NCBI GenBank assembly: GCA_025351185.1
Contig: JANXWJ010000155.1
Coordinates: 1 to 39,177, forward strand
Source: Candidatus Nanopelagicales bacterium
GTDB taxonomy: Bacteria; Actinomycetota; Actinomycetes; S36-B12; CAIYMF01
Reading direction: 5' to 3'
Length of the DNA: 39,177 nucleotides
Position 1 is the stretch's first letter. Every line of letters starts with the position of its first letter. The translations under genes and the position numbers were made by a program. The notes beneath the pieces were generated by a model that saw nothing but the letters and a program-made list of their open reading frames with translations, did no database searches and had not been told where the DNA came from. Shown here piece by piece: positions 7,638 through 16,399 of the stretch.

Positions 7638-9358
7638 TCGCTGTCGATCTGGTCGCGGTCCAGCCACTTGCGTGACATCTGCGCCAACGCGTCGATCCCG
7701 AACGGCTTGCTCAGGTAGTCGACCATCCCGGCCTCCCGGCACAGGTCTCGCTCGGTCTGTCCGACGTGCGCGGTGAGGGCCACGATCGGCACGTCGACCG
7801 ATGTCGCCCCGTCGGTGACGGTGCGCCACGTGCGGGTCGCCGCGCGACCGTCCATGTCGGGCATCTGCACATCCATGTAGACCAGGCCGTACGGCGTGGT
7901 CCGCATCGCCTCGAGTGCGGGGGCGGCGCCACTGACGACGTCGGTCGCGAGACCGATGCGATCGAGCATCGCGGCCGCGAGGCGACGGTTGATCTCGTTG
8001 TCGTCTACGAGGAGCACCCGCTGGCTGCGCACCGTCCACGCGGCTGGGCCACCGGAGCGAGCCGCCACCCGCGCGCGTGCCAGGGTGCCGCCACCCGGCT
8101 GTGCCGTGATCGTGAGCGAGCCGCCCAGCGCTGCGGCCAGACGAGCCGCTTGGGCCAGGCCGCCACCGCCCGAAGCGCGGATCCCGTTGCCGTCCCAGGT
8201 GTACCCCACGCCGAGGTCGCGCACGTCGATCGTCAGGTCCTGCGCGCCGACCGTGGCGCGGACCTCGACGCGCGCACCTCCGGCGTGCGACAACGCGTTC
8301 GAGACGAGCTCGTCAATGATCCGCTCGACGCTGGGCCGGTGCAGCATCGTGACGAAGTCCTGCGCAGCACCACTCGCCACGACGTCGATGGGCACCGGGC
8401 CGTCGGCATACCGGGCGACGACCGACGCCACGACTTCGTCAGGTGCGCACAGCAGCCGCTCACCGAGGATCCGCTTGCCGCTGCCGTCGGCGGCGGCAAC
8501 CAGGCGGGTCACGACCGCCTGGAGCGACTCGACCACCCCACGGTCGGACCCGTCGTCGCGAGCCGTGAGGAGCCTGATCGAGGACTCGGCCTCGTGCACG
8601 AGGAAGGCGAGGTAGGCGGCGCGTGTCTCGTCCGCGGCACGCGTCTCCCGCTTGAGTCCCTTGATGTCCTCGTCGCGCTGGGCGAGGAGATCCTCGAGCC
8701 GGGTGCGGTCCGCATCCTGCTTGTGCCGCATGCGCTGCCATTCGAATGCCCTGCCGAGCTGGGTCGCGATGGACGGCGCGAGCTGCAGCATCCGCTCGTC
8801 GGCCGCTCGCGGCGTCGGGTGCACGAACTCGAGGACGGCGACGACGTCGATGCCGGTGATGACGGGGAACGCCCAGGAGGCCCCGCCGGTGATGACGGCG
8901 TTGCGCGGATAGTTGGCCGCCATCGACAAGTTGGGGAGCCAGAGGGCCAGGTGCGACGCGGCAACCTCGCCCGGAAGCCCGCGCGGCGGCAGGAATCGCT
9001 CGTCCACTGTGGCCGAGACGACTCGGTCGAGGAAGTCGAGCTGGGTCGGATCGGCATCCCAGATGTCCGAGGTGACGAACGCACCGTCATCGTCGGGCAC
9101 GAGCACGTGCGACACCGCGAAGTCACAGTGCCTGCGCAGCACCCGCGCTGCCGCGCCGAGTGCGGCGAGCGCGTCAGAGCTGTCGTTGACGATCACTGCG
9201 ATCGCGGCGAGGAGCTCGACCTCGCGTGAGCGCTCATGGGACCGTCGCAGCTGGTTCTCGGCGATGAGCTCGACCTCGAGGCGCGCAGTCCACTCTCGTG
9301 CCGCCCGCCGCTCGAGGCGCGAGAGCTCGTCGCGGTCGATTCCGCTGGGCTCGGTCAT
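7613..9358 (-). CDS. GAF-domain hybrid histidine kinase with C-terminal receiver
   Basis: A 581-residue soluble hybrid kinase. Order: Glu/Arg-rich helix (1-50), GAF-like sensor (about 50-205), coiled coil (205-245), a phosphoacceptor-like helix YLAFLVHEAESS (H255), an HATPase domain with the N box ELVSNALSH (N354) and a G-rich lid near 395-400, and a receiver (445-570) with D496 and K551. The histidine lacks the usual LRTPL that follows HE, so the H box is atypical. ATG 9358 overlaps the TGA of the H-NOX gene (ATGA), which ties this kinase to H-NOX translation. In known systems the kinase next to an H-NOX is its signalling partner, so this protein is the best candidate partner. It has no transmembrane segment. 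Confidence 0.88.
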   Translation of the reverse strand: MTEPSGIDRDELSRLERRAAREWTARLEVELIAENQLRRSHERSREVELLAAIAVIVNDSSDALAALGAAARVLRRHCDFAVSHVLVPDDDGAFVTSDIWDADPTQLDFLDRVVSATVDERFLPPRGLPGEVAASHLALWLPNLSMAANYPRNAVITGGASWAFPVITGIDVVAVLEFVHPTPRAADERMLQLAPSIATQLGRAFEWQRMRHKQDADRTRLEDLLAQRDEDIKGLKRETRAADETRAAYLAFLVHEAESSIRLLTARDDGSDRGVVESLQAVVTRLVAAADGSGKRILGERLLCAPDEVVASVVARYADGPVPIDVVASGAAQDFVTMLHRPSVERIIDELVSNALSHAGGARVEVRATVGAQDLTIDVRDLGVGYTWDGNGIRASGGGGLAQAARLAAALGGSLTITAQPGGGTLARARVAARSGGPAAWTVRSQRVLLVDDNEINRRLAAAMLDRIGLATDVVSGAAPALEAMRTTPYGLVYMDVQMPDMDGRAATRTWRTVTDGATSVDVPIVALTAHVGQTERDLCREAGMVDYLSKPFGIDALAQMSRKWLDRDQIDSDQTAPAAR

Positions 9359-9890
9359 GAGCACGTCACCCGAAGCACGCAGACATCGTCACCGCGGTGC
9401 AGGCACGACGTCTGCTCGACGTGCACCCGCTGGCCGTAGTACTGCCCGGCACCGATCACGAGGCCCTCGGCCAGGTCGCAACGACCACGCTCGGACGTGT
9501 AGATCATCTCGAGGACCTCGTCGGACTCGATGCGATAGACGAACTCGGGCACGTGCGCGCCGGGATAGAGCCGGCGGACCTCGGGATGGATGATCTCGTT
9601 GCGGTCAGCAGGAAGGACCGCACGTCGTCGTGCGGCCAGCAGGACTCCGGATAGCGCGTCACCAGGATCGCGATGCCATGGTGGCCGACATGCCGGATGA
9701 CCGAGTTCGGGTCGGTGCCGACGTGCGCGGCCACGGTCTCCGCCAGGTCGACGAGGTCGCTGTCGGGATAGCTGCCGAGCGAGGTGTAGGCACCGGACAC
9801 TCCCGCGTCGTCGACGATCTGGTCCCATCTGACGTCACCGCGCTCGGCGCGAACGACCTCCTCGACGAGGTTGAAGATGACGCCTTTCAC
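9355..9890 (-). pseudogene. H-NOX heme nitric-oxide sensor, broken by a one-base deletion
   Basis: From GTG 9890 (GAGAGGA 5-6 nt upstream) the frame reads an H-NOX N-terminus (KGVIFNLVEEVV) as far as SFLLT near residue 96. It then runs into an unrelated frame that stops at 9504. The rest of the domain continues without gap in the -1 frame to TGA at 9355. Adding one base at about 9601-9603 restores a 178-residue H-NOX with NEIIHPEVRRLYPG. The heme ligand falls at H102 and the propionate-binding YxSxR at Y131, S133 and R135, exactly the canonical numbering. Position 140 is Leu rather than the distal Tyr of oxygen-binding members, which suggests NO selectivity. No slippery heptamer is present. 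It is either a very recent pseudogene or a sequence error. Confidence 0.88.
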
Positions 9891-9979
9891 CGTGGTCCTC
9901 TCATCCAGGTGGCCCACTCACCACCGACGTCTCGCTGTTCCTACGGTCGACCACCTGTGGCGCCGACCGCTCGTGCTGC

Positions 9980-10000
9980 ATGACCGCGAGCCGCGGTCAT
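9980..10000 (-). terminator. Perfect 9-bp hairpin at the end of the H-NOX-associated kinase gene
   Basis: ATGACCGCG (9980-9988), loop AGC, CGCGGTCAT (9992-10000). The kinase stop codon lies in the stem. There is no T-run, so it may act as an attenuator or as mRNA-end protection between the kinase and the H-NOX gene, which begins 106 nt further on. Confidence 0.45.
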
Positions 10001-12408
10001 GACCGTGTGGTGCCTAGCATCGCCTCGACGACCCGTCGCAGCTCGGCGAGGTCGACCGGCTTGCCCACGTGCCCGTCCATCCCGCTGTCGCGGCACCGGG
10101 CCAGGACCTCCTCGTCGTCATCCGCGACTAGTGCCACGACGGGCACCGTCGAGATGCGACGGTCGTCATAGGCCCGGATGCGTCGCGTGGTCGCCGGCCC
10201 GTCGAGGTCGGGCATGTCGACGTCGAGCAGCACCAGGCCGATGGAGCGCCGCTGCTCGAGGACGTCGAGGGTCTCCTCTCCGCCGCCGACAGCGACGGCG
10301 GCGACGCCGAGCCGCGTCAGCTGTCGTACGAGGAGGTTTCGGCTCGCGACGCTGTCGTCGGCCACCAGCACGGTCGGCACGTCGTCGCCGGCGGAGTCGA
10401 TGACGGGCGAAGGCACATCATGCTCGGACGTCTCGGGAAGGCGGAGCGAGAACCGGAACGACGAGCCCTCCCCCACGATGCTCGTCACGCGGATGTGGCC
10501 GCCCATGAGGGTGACGAGCCGCTCGGAGATGGCCAGCCCGAGACCCGTGCCCTCGTTGCCGGTGCGCGCCTGGACGAAGGGGTCGAAGATCGCGGAGAGC
10601 CGCTCCTGCGGGATGCCGGCACCAGTGTCACGGACCTCGAAGTCGACCATGACCGCGCCGGCGCGCCGCTCGCCCACGGAGGCACTCAACGTGACCGACC
10701 CGGCGCTGGTGAACTTCACGGCGTTGCCGGTGAGGTTGACGAGCACCTGCCGGAGACGCAGCGGGTCGCCGACCACGAGGGCGGGCATCGCGGGGTCGAC
10801 GACGAGCCGGAGCTGGAGGCCCTTGGCATGTGCCTGCGGCCCGAGCATGTCGGACACCCCACGCGCCGCCGCTTCCGGTGAGAACGGCTCGCTGAGCAGG
10901 TCGATGCGACCCGCCTCCACGCGCTGGAGGTCGAGGATGTCGTTGATGATCGCGACAAGCGTGGTCGCGGACGAGTTGACGACGTCGACCAGCTCGCGCT
11001 GCTCGCTGTCGAGCGACGTCGTCCGCAACAGCTCCAGCGTCGCGAGGACCCCGTGCATCGGAGTACGGATCTCGTGGCTCATCGACGCGAGGAACTGCGT
11101 CTTCGCGTCGGACGCGGCGATCGCCTCGTCGCGCGCACGCGCGAGCGCCTCCTGATACTGCACCCGGTCGGTGGCATCACGAAACATCCACACCGCGCCG
11201 AGGTCGTCGCCCTCGGCAGCGATCGGCTGGAAGTCGAACTCGAGCACGCGGCCGTCGGCGAGGCCGAGCGACTGGTTGACGGCCGGCCAACGCCGGTGGA
11301 TGAGGTCGTCCTTGCGACGGAGGAACGGCGCCGGATCTGTCGTGACGGAGAGCAGCTGGCCCACTGCAGCCGCTGCTGGGAGACCAACGAGATCTTCCGT
11401 GACCGATGGGGACTTGAAGACGTCGAGCAGCATCTGGTTGGCCATCACCACCCGGCGCTGCGCGTCCTCGACCAGCACGCCGGACTGCATGTGGGCCAGC
11501 AGGGTCGTGAGGCGCGACATGGTGTCGTGCAGCTCGAGCTCGGCGGTCTTCGCCGACGTGACGTCGAGCATGAAACCGATCCGACGCGACGCGCCGTCGT
11601 CATCGACGACGACCGAGTCCACTGCCCGGGTCCAGACGACCTGGCCGTCGGCCGTACGCAGCCGCATCTGCTCGTCGAACGGCGCGTTGTGCCGCTCGCT
11701 GTGCAGGTGCGCGGCCCAGCCACGATCACGGTCGACCGGGTGGACGACGACGTCGAAGAAGAAGCCGGGCTCGTCCATCCAGCGTCGCACGGGATAGCCG
11801 AGCCAGTCCTCCACCCGAGGAGAGACGAACTCTGCGACGGGGAGCGATCCGAGGATGTCGACGTACATCACCAGCGGCTGCAGCTCGACGAGCCGACGGT
11901 ATTGGGCTTCGGCAAGGGTGAGCATCTTGTTGGCCCAGCGCAGCTCGCTCGCCGAGCGCTGCAGCTCGGTGTTGAGGGTGCGCAGGTCGGCCAGGCTGCG
12001 CTCCTGCCCGCGGCGCAGCAGCAGCAGGTCAGGTGTCTGGTCGATGGGAGAGAAGTCACCTGCGGAGAGGCCGAGCTTGTCGAGCTCCTCCGACGATGCG
12101 ACCACCGGCGACCCGATGAGGAGCACGCCGGACGGCTCGGTGATGTCGACGACCTGGAAGTGCAGACGAGGGCCGTCACCACGCAGCCGCAGCAGCACCA
12201 TCGAGTCGCGGTGGCGGCGGACGGCGGAGATCGTGGTCAGGCCGGTCGGGCGCACGACATCGAACACGTCGAGCAGCGATCTCCCGACGAAGTCTTGGGT
12301 CAGCCGGTTCCACGAGCTGCCGGTGCGCACGACGACCAGATCCTCGTCGCACAGGACCCCGAAGGGAGCGACGCGATCGAGGTCGTCGCCCTCGATGCGG
12401 ATGCTCAT
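9997..12408 (-). CDS. H-NOX-associated-domain hybrid histidine kinase (HNOBA-PAS-PAS-HisKA-HATPase-REC)
   Basis: An 803-residue soluble hybrid kinase. Residues 1-145 resemble the heme-NO-binding-associated domain also found in soluble guanylate cyclases: FGVLCDEDLVVV, then DVFDVVRPTG, then GVLLIGSPVV and PDLLLLRRGQERSL. Two PAS domains follow (about 165-290 and 295-415). The kinase core has the classical H box FLASMSHEIRTP (H445), N box LVNLTGNAVKF (N562) and glycine boxes DTGAGIP and GTGLGL. The receiver (678-800) has phosphoacceptor D729 and K783. ATG 12408 lies 13 nt after the regulator gene and has only a weak ribosome site, so coupling is likely. The associated domain points to direct or indirect NO/heme input, probably with the H-NOX encoded downstream. 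Confidence 0.9.
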   Translation of the reverse strand: MSIRIEGDDLDRVAPFGVLCDEDLVVVRTGSSWNRLTQDFVGRSLLDVFDVVRPTGLTTISAVRRHRDSMVLLRLRGDGPRLHFQVVDITEPSGVLLIGSPVVASSEELDKLGLSAGDFSPIDQTPDLLLLRRGQERSLADLRTLNTELQRSASELRWANKMLTLAEAQYRRLVELQPLVMYVDILGSLPVAEFVSPRVEDWLGYPVRRWMDEPGFFFDVVVHPVDRDRGWAAHLHSERHNAPFDEQMRLRTADGQVVWTRAVDSVVVDDDGASRRIGFMLDVTSAKTAELELHDTMSRLTTLLAHMQSGVLVEDAQRRVVMANQMLLDVFKSPSVTEDLVGLPAAAAVGQLLSVTTDPAPFLRRKDDLIHRRWPAVNQSLGLADGRVLEFDFQPIAAEGDDLGAVWMFRDATDRVQYQEALARARDEAIAASDAKTQFLASMSHEIRTPMHGVLATLELLRTTSLDSEQRELVDVVNSSATTLVAIINDILDLQRVEAGRIDLLSEPFSPEAAARGVSDMLGPQAHAKGLQLRLVVDPAMPALVVGDPLRLRQVLVNLTGNAVKFTSAGSVTLSASVGERRAGAVMVDFEVRDTGAGIPQERLSAIFDPFVQARTGNEGTGLGLAISERLVTLMGGHIRVTSIVGEGSSFRFSLRLPETSEHDVPSPVIDSAGDDVPTVLVADDSVASRNLLVRQLTRLGVAAVAVGGGEETLDVLEQRRSIGLVLLDVDMPDLDGPATTRRIRAYDDRRISTVPVVALVADDDEEVLARCRDSGMDGHVGKPVDLAELRRVVEAMLGTTRS

Positions 12409-12421
12409 CAGGTGGCCAGGG

Positions 12422-13108
12422 TCAGGCCGGCTCGAAGCGGTAGCCGACTCCGCGCAGCGTGCGGATGTGGCGCGGCTGCGACGCCGACTCGCCGAGCTTC
12501 TTGCGCAGCTTGCCCATGTGGACCTCGATGACGTGGTCGTCACCGAACCACTCGCCCCACACCTGAACGAGCAGCTGCTCGCGGGTGAAGGTGCGACGCG
12601 GGCTGCCGGAGAGCAGGTCGAGGATGTCGAACTCGATCTTCGTCAGCTCGACGTTCTCCCCGTCGACGATGACCTCGCGGGCCACCGGATCCACCAGCAG
12701 CCGGCCGAAGTCGCGCACCTCCTGCTGGGCTGCCGCACGCGGCCGACGGCGCATCGCACGGATGCGCGCGGCCAGCTCGCGCGGCGAGAACGGCTTGGTG
12801 ACGTAGTCATCGGCGCCGACGGTGAGACCCACGATCTTGTCGACCTCGTCGTCGCGTGCGGTGACCATGACGACGTAGGCGTCGCTGAACCCGCGTAGCT
12901 CACGGCACACCTCGACACCGTCGCGGTCCGGCAGCGACAGGTCGAGCACGACAAGCTCGGGACGCTTCGCCCGGGCCCACTCCAGTCCCTGGTTGCCTCG
13001 CGGCGTCGCCACGACGGAGTAGCCCTCCTTCTCGAGGAGGCCGCGCACGAGGAGGGTGATCTCAGGAGAGTCCTCGATGACGAGAGCCTCAGGTCGCTCC
13101 AGTGCCAT
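12422..13108 (-). CDS. OmpR/PhoB-type response regulator
   Basis: A 228-residue DNA-binding regulator and the likely output of the relay encoded downstream. The receiver (5-120) has the acidic pair E12/D13, phosphoacceptor D56 in VVLDLSLPD, T83 and K105 in TKPFSP. The winged-helix domain (about 130-226) ends with the typical VEVHMGKLRKKL and IRTLRGVGYRF. ATG 13108 has AAAGGA 7 nt upstream. It is the first gene of a block running through the HNOBA kinase, H-NOX and GAF kinase. The hybrid kinases end in receivers, so phosphate would have to pass through an Hpt (for example 7272-7637) to reach this protein. Confidence 0.92.
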   Translation of the reverse strand: MALERPEALVIEDSPEITLLVRGLLEKEGYSVVATPRGNQGLEWARAKRPELVVLDLSLPDRDGVEVCRELRGFSDAYVVMVTARDDEVDKIVGLTVGADDYVTKPFSPRELAARIRAMRRRPRAAAQQEVRDFGRLLVDPVAREVIVDGENVELTKIEFDILDLLSGSPRRTFTREQLLVQVWGEWFGDDHVIEVHMGKLRKKLGESASQPRHIRTLRGVGYRFEPA

Positions 13109-13558
13109 CTCGATGTCCTTTCAACCCGGTCAGTTGGTTGTCCTCACTCACTGTGACACCACAGGAAGCGGGATGCCGCCCCAGTGGATCCTCCGTACGA
13201 ACGAGGTCCGTGAGGTCCGTCTCAGCAACGTGGGCGGCCGGTCATGCTCACCTCCCGTGACCCTCTCCTCGGCCTCATGAGAAGGACCGCACAGTCGTCC
13301 AGACCGCCCCATGCCCTTCGTGAACCCCCCCCCGGCAGGTGCCGGGCAGCCGCACGTGCGGGAGCGCCCCGGTGGTGCGGCTCATGGCGACCTGTCACCC
13401 GTGCGGCGCAGCGATGTCTCACGGCTGTGTTCGTCGCGCGCGGTTCGGGGCGCGTCCGCAAGATCACAGCACCCAACCTGTCGACGACCCGGCGAGGACC
13501 GGCTCCGGATCGGTAGCGTCACCACCGTAGGGATCCCAGAGGACAGGACACGGACGCC
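13109..13558. other. Divergent intergenic region with short repeats
   Basis: These 450 nt separate the regulator from the CoA transferase/hydrolase gene; no convincing gene is seen. Near the regulator lies a 9-nt palindrome TCACTGTGA (13148-13156). A 9-mer GAGGTCCGT is repeated in tandem at 13203-13220, and there is a run of nine C (13325-13333). Any of the first two could bind a regulator, but nothing proves it. Confidence 0.4.
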
Positions 13559-14791
13559 ATGCGCACGATCTCGATCGAGGAACTCCCCTCTGTCCTGGGC
13601 GGCGTCCCCGCGCACCCACGTGTGGTCGTGAGCGGCAACTTCGCCACCCCGCACGTCGTCCTCGCCGCGCTCGACGCGGTTTTCCCGACCTACCGCCTCA
13701 ACGCACTGAACGCACAGCCGGGCCTGCCCGACCGCGAGGGGGTCGAGCTCGAGACGTCGTTCGTGGGTCCGGGCATGCGCACGAGCCCACGCCTGGTCTA
13801 CGTCCCGTCGCGGCTCTCGCTCGTGCCGCGCCTCTTCGCGACCACGTGTCCGCCCGACGTCGTGGTCGTGCACACATCGCCCGCGACAGCCGGCAAGGTC
13901 TCCCTCGGCATCGAGGTCAACATCCTCCCGGCCGCCATCGAGGCGGCGCGAGCGCGCGGCGGCATCGTCATCGCGCAGGTGAACCCCGGGATGCCTTACA
14001 CCTTCGGCGATGCCGAGATCAGCGTCGACGACATCGACGTCGCGATCGAGGTCGAGGCGACGCTGGCATCGCCGCCGGCCATGGTCATCGACGACGTGTC
14101 GGCCGCGATCGGAGACCGGGTGGCGACCCGGGTCGGAGACGGCTCGACCCTTCAGCTCGGCATCGGTGCAGTGCCGGACGCCGTGCTGTCCGGGCTCACC
14201 GCACGTCGTGGCCTGCGGGTGTGGAGCGAGATGTTCAGCGACGGGGTTCTCGACCTAGAACAGGCGGGCGCGCTCGACACCAGCACGCCGCTCACGTCGT
14301 CCTTCCTGTTCGGCTCCCCGGAGCTCTATCGCTGGGTCGACCGCAACCCGCGGGTTTCGATGTTGCGGACCGAGACGACCAACGAGCCCTCACTCATCGC
14401 CAAGAACCCGGCCATGACCTCGGTCAACACCGCGCTCCAGGTCGACCTCTATGCCCAGGCCAACGCGTCCCGTGTCAACGGACGCATCTACTCCGGTTTC
14501 GGAGGACAAACCGACTTCATCGTCGGCGCCCTGCACTCCCCCGGCGGTCAGGCCTTCCTCGCGCTCCGCTCGTGGCACCCGCGGGCCAACGTCTCCACCA
14601 TCGTCCCGATGATCGACGAGCCGGTGACCTCGTTCCAGGCCACCGCGATCGTGACCGAGCAGGGCACGGCCACGATCTGGGGCTGGGACGAGCGCGCGCA
14701 GGCCCGCCACCTCATCGACCAGGCTGCGCACCCCGACGCCCGCGACGAGCTGTGGGAAGAGGCGCGAGCCCTCAAGCTCGCCGGCGCCTGA
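13559..14791 (+). CDS. Acetyl-CoA hydrolase/CoA-transferase family protein
   Basis: A 410-residue cytoplasmic enzyme of the class I acyl-CoA hydrolase/transferase family (4-hydroxybutyrate CoA-transferase and acetyl-CoA hydrolase group). The catalytic glutamate is probably E224 in WSEMFSDGVLDL, which aligns with the Glu that forms the glutamyl-CoA thioester in AarC/AbfT-type enzymes. The oxyanion-hole motif GFGGQTDF is at 313-320, GIGAVPDAV at 201-209 binds CoA, and the C-terminal TEQGTATIWG matches the usual VTEQGVA. AGGACAGGA lies about 10 nt before ATG 13559. Length is slightly below the usual 430. The acyl substrate is unknown; the neighbours give no pathway. Confidence 0.88.
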   Translation: MRTISIEELPSVLGGVPAHPRVVVSGNFATPHVVLAALDAVFPTYRLNALNAQPGLPDREGVELETSFVGPGMRTSPRLVYVPSRLSLVPRLFATTCPPDVVVVHTSPATAGKVSLGIEVNILPAAIEAARARGGIVIAQVNPGMPYTFGDAEISVDDIDVAIEVEATLASPPAMVIDDVSAAIGDRVATRVGDGSTLQLGIGAVPDAVLSGLTARRGLRVWSEMFSDGVLDLEQAGALDTSTPLTSSFLFGSPELYRWVDRNPRVSMLRTETTNEPSLIAKNPAMTSVNTALQVDLYAQANASRVNGRIYSGFGGQTDFIVGALHSPGGQAFLALRSWHPRANVSTIVPMIDEPVTSFQATAIVTEQGTATIWGWDERAQARHLIDQAAHPDARDELWEEARALKLAGA

Positions 14792-14918
14792 CCAGGATCC
14801 GCCGACGCGGACGCCACGCACCGGACCGACACACGACGGGTGACCAGGTGTCCTTGCCCCGAGAGGGCTCGACGAGCACGATCACCGAAGCACCTCGCCG
14901 ACTGTCAGGAGACGTCGT

Positions 14919-15227
14919 ATGACCGACCACCGGCTCGCCCTCATCGTGGAGTTCCAGCCGGCGCGAGGGAAGGCTGCGGAGCTGCGCCAGGCCTTGCTCG
15001 ACGTGGTCGGGCCGACCCGCGCGGAGGACGGCTGCCTGCTCTATGACCTCCACGAGGACGTCGAGGACAACGACGTCCTTGCCTTCTACGAGATCTGGGA
15101 GACGCCGGCGCACCATGCGGCGCACGACGCCACACCGCACATCATCGACCTCGTCACCCGGATGCCCGAGCTGACCGCGGAGCCGCCGCGGATGCGCAAG
15201 CTGCACCGCATCGAGCCTGGCGACTGA
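14919..15227 (+). CDS. ABM-fold (antibiotic biosynthesis monooxygenase-like) protein
   Basis: A 102-residue dimeric ferredoxin-like fold protein of the ABM superfamily, which includes quinone-forming monooxygenases, heme-degrading enzymes and YgiN-like proteins. The typical pattern is present: a first strand ALIVEFQPARGK, then EDGCLLYDLHEDVEDNDVLAFYEIWET. AGGAGA is 6 nt before ATG 14919. It lies 127 nt after the CoA transferase/hydrolase gene on the same strand and could share its transcript. Substrate unknown. Confidence 0.85.
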   Translation: MTDHRLALIVEFQPARGKAAELRQALLDVVGPTRAEDGCLLYDLHEDVEDNDVLAFYEIWETPAHHAAHDATPHIIDLVTRMPELTAEPPRMRKLHRIEPGD

Positions 15228-15244
15228 GCGAGTCCCGGCACCGC

Positions 15245-15257
15245 GTCCCCGCGGGAC
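15245..15257. terminator. Small hairpin between convergent genes
   Basis: GTCCC (15245-15249), loop CGC, GGGAC (15253-15257), in the 84-nt gap between the ABM gene and the agmatinase-family gene. Short and without a T-run. Confidence 0.3.
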
Positions 15258-15311
15258 CCACCGCGCAAGCCTGCAGCGCGTGTGCCAGGCCGACACGGTC
15301 CTCGCCAAAGG

Positions 15312-16325
15312 TCAGCCGGTAGGGCCCGGCGCCCCGATGTCGAGACCGTCCTTGCGGCGCTTGGCCATGCCCGAGAGCGCCTCCCAGACGACCCGGTGCC
15401 CGTTGTTGGCCGTGATGTCGGCGTGGTCATAGGCCGGTGCGACCTCGACGATGTCAATCCCGACGAGGCGGGTGTCGGTCGCGATCCGACGCACCGTGCG
15501 CAGCAGGTCGATCGGAGTCATGCCACCGGGCTCGGGGGTTCCGGTGCCCGGTGCGAAACCGGGGTCGAGCACGTCGATGTCGACCGAAAGGTAGATGTAG
15601 TCCGGGCCATCGAGTGCCTCCGCGATCACCCGGTCGATCACCGCGTGGATTCCCTCCTCCCAGATCTCGGTCATGAAGTGCGTGCGCATCTCCTGCTCGC
15701 GCATCCACGCGACCACGTCCGCCGGTGGCCAGTAGCCGCGCAGCCCGACCTGGACGAAGTTGCGCCCGGGCACCGCGCCGCTCTCGATGAGGCGACGCAT
15801 CGGGGTGCCGTGGCTGGCGAGGTTGCCGTCGATCGAGTCCGCAGTGTCGGCATGCGCGTCGAAGTGGATGATCCCCACCGTGCCGTGGCCATAGTGGTCG
15901 GCGACCGCCGAGGCCGCGGGCCAGGTGATGGCGTGATCACCTCCGAGCACCACCGGGACGATCCCCCGTGAGGCGACGGTGTGCACGCGGTCATAGATCG
16001 CCTGACGTGAGGGCTCCCACTGCCCGTGGCGGCAGATCGCGTCGCCGAAGTCGACCACCTCGAGGTGGTCGAAGATCTCCAGCTGGAGGTCGAGGTGATA
16101 CGTGCCGGGGGTGTGCGCGGAACGAAGTGCGCGCGGACCGAACCTCGCACCCGGCCGGTAGGTCGTGCCCCCGTCCCACGGGGCACCCACGATCGCGACG
16201 TGCGGTGCCCACTCGTCGAGCTCCTCCGGCTCGGTGAGGAACGGACGGTGCCCGAACGTGGCGGGACCCATGTAGTCGTCAGCCTCGAGCTGCTCGCGCA
16301 TGCCGGGCTTCATCCGATCGGACAT
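15312..16325 (-). CDS. speB: Agmatinase/ureohydrolase family enzyme
   Basis: A 337-residue cytoplasmic Mn(II) ureohydrolase that splits urea from agmatine or a related guanidino compound. The binuclear manganese ligands are all visible in order: VVLGGDHAITWP, IIHFDAHADT and LSVDIDVLDPGFAPGTG, followed by PEPGG. These motifs and the N-terminal region GAPWDGGTTYRPGARFGPRALR are typical of the agmatinase and guanidinobutyrase/guanidinopropionase branch rather than arginase. The gene is single, with no arginine decarboxylase beside it, so the true substrate (agmatine, guanidinobutyrate, guanidinopropionate) stays open. It begins at ATG 16325, 6 nt behind a leaderless -10 box. Confidence 0.9.
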   Translation of the reverse strand: MSDRMKPGMREQLEADDYMGPATFGHRPFLTEPEELDEWAPHVAIVGAPWDGGTTYRPGARFGPRALRSAHTPGTYHLDLQLEIFDHLEVVDFGDAICRHGQWEPSRQAIYDRVHTVASRGIVPVVLGGDHAITWPAASAVADHYGHGTVGIIHFDAHADTADSIDGNLASHGTPMRRLIESGAVPGRNFVQVGLRGYWPPADVVAWMREQEMRTHFMTEIWEEGIHAVIDRVIAEALDGPDYIYLSVDIDVLDPGFAPGTGTPEPGGMTPIDLLRTVRRIATDTRLVGIDIVEVAPAYDHADITANNGHRVVWEALSGMAKRRKDGLDIGAPGPTG

Positions 16326-16331
16326 GGCGAC

Positions 16332-16337
16332 AACCTA
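16332..16337 (-). promoter_or_regulatory. -10 box for a leaderless transcript (TAGGTT)
   Basis: On the minus strand TAGGTT is followed by 6 nt and the ATG at 16325, with no Shine-Dalgarno. The same hexamer and spacing precede the PPK2 gene at 23035. Confidence 0.6.
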
Positions 16338-16399
16338 GGGGTTCGCGGCGGGCCGGGTGGCGCGGTCGGAGAACCGCACCTGCCACCCGTCGACCGCAC

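Noticed and set aside
9355-9890. Programmed -1 frameshifting in the H-NOX gene
   Set aside because: The junction CTGACCGCAACGAG has no slippery heptamer and no downstream structure was seen; a one-base deletion explains it better.
13325-13333. C9 run as a phase-variation switch
   Set aside because: It lies in an intergenic region away from any promoter or start that I can identify.
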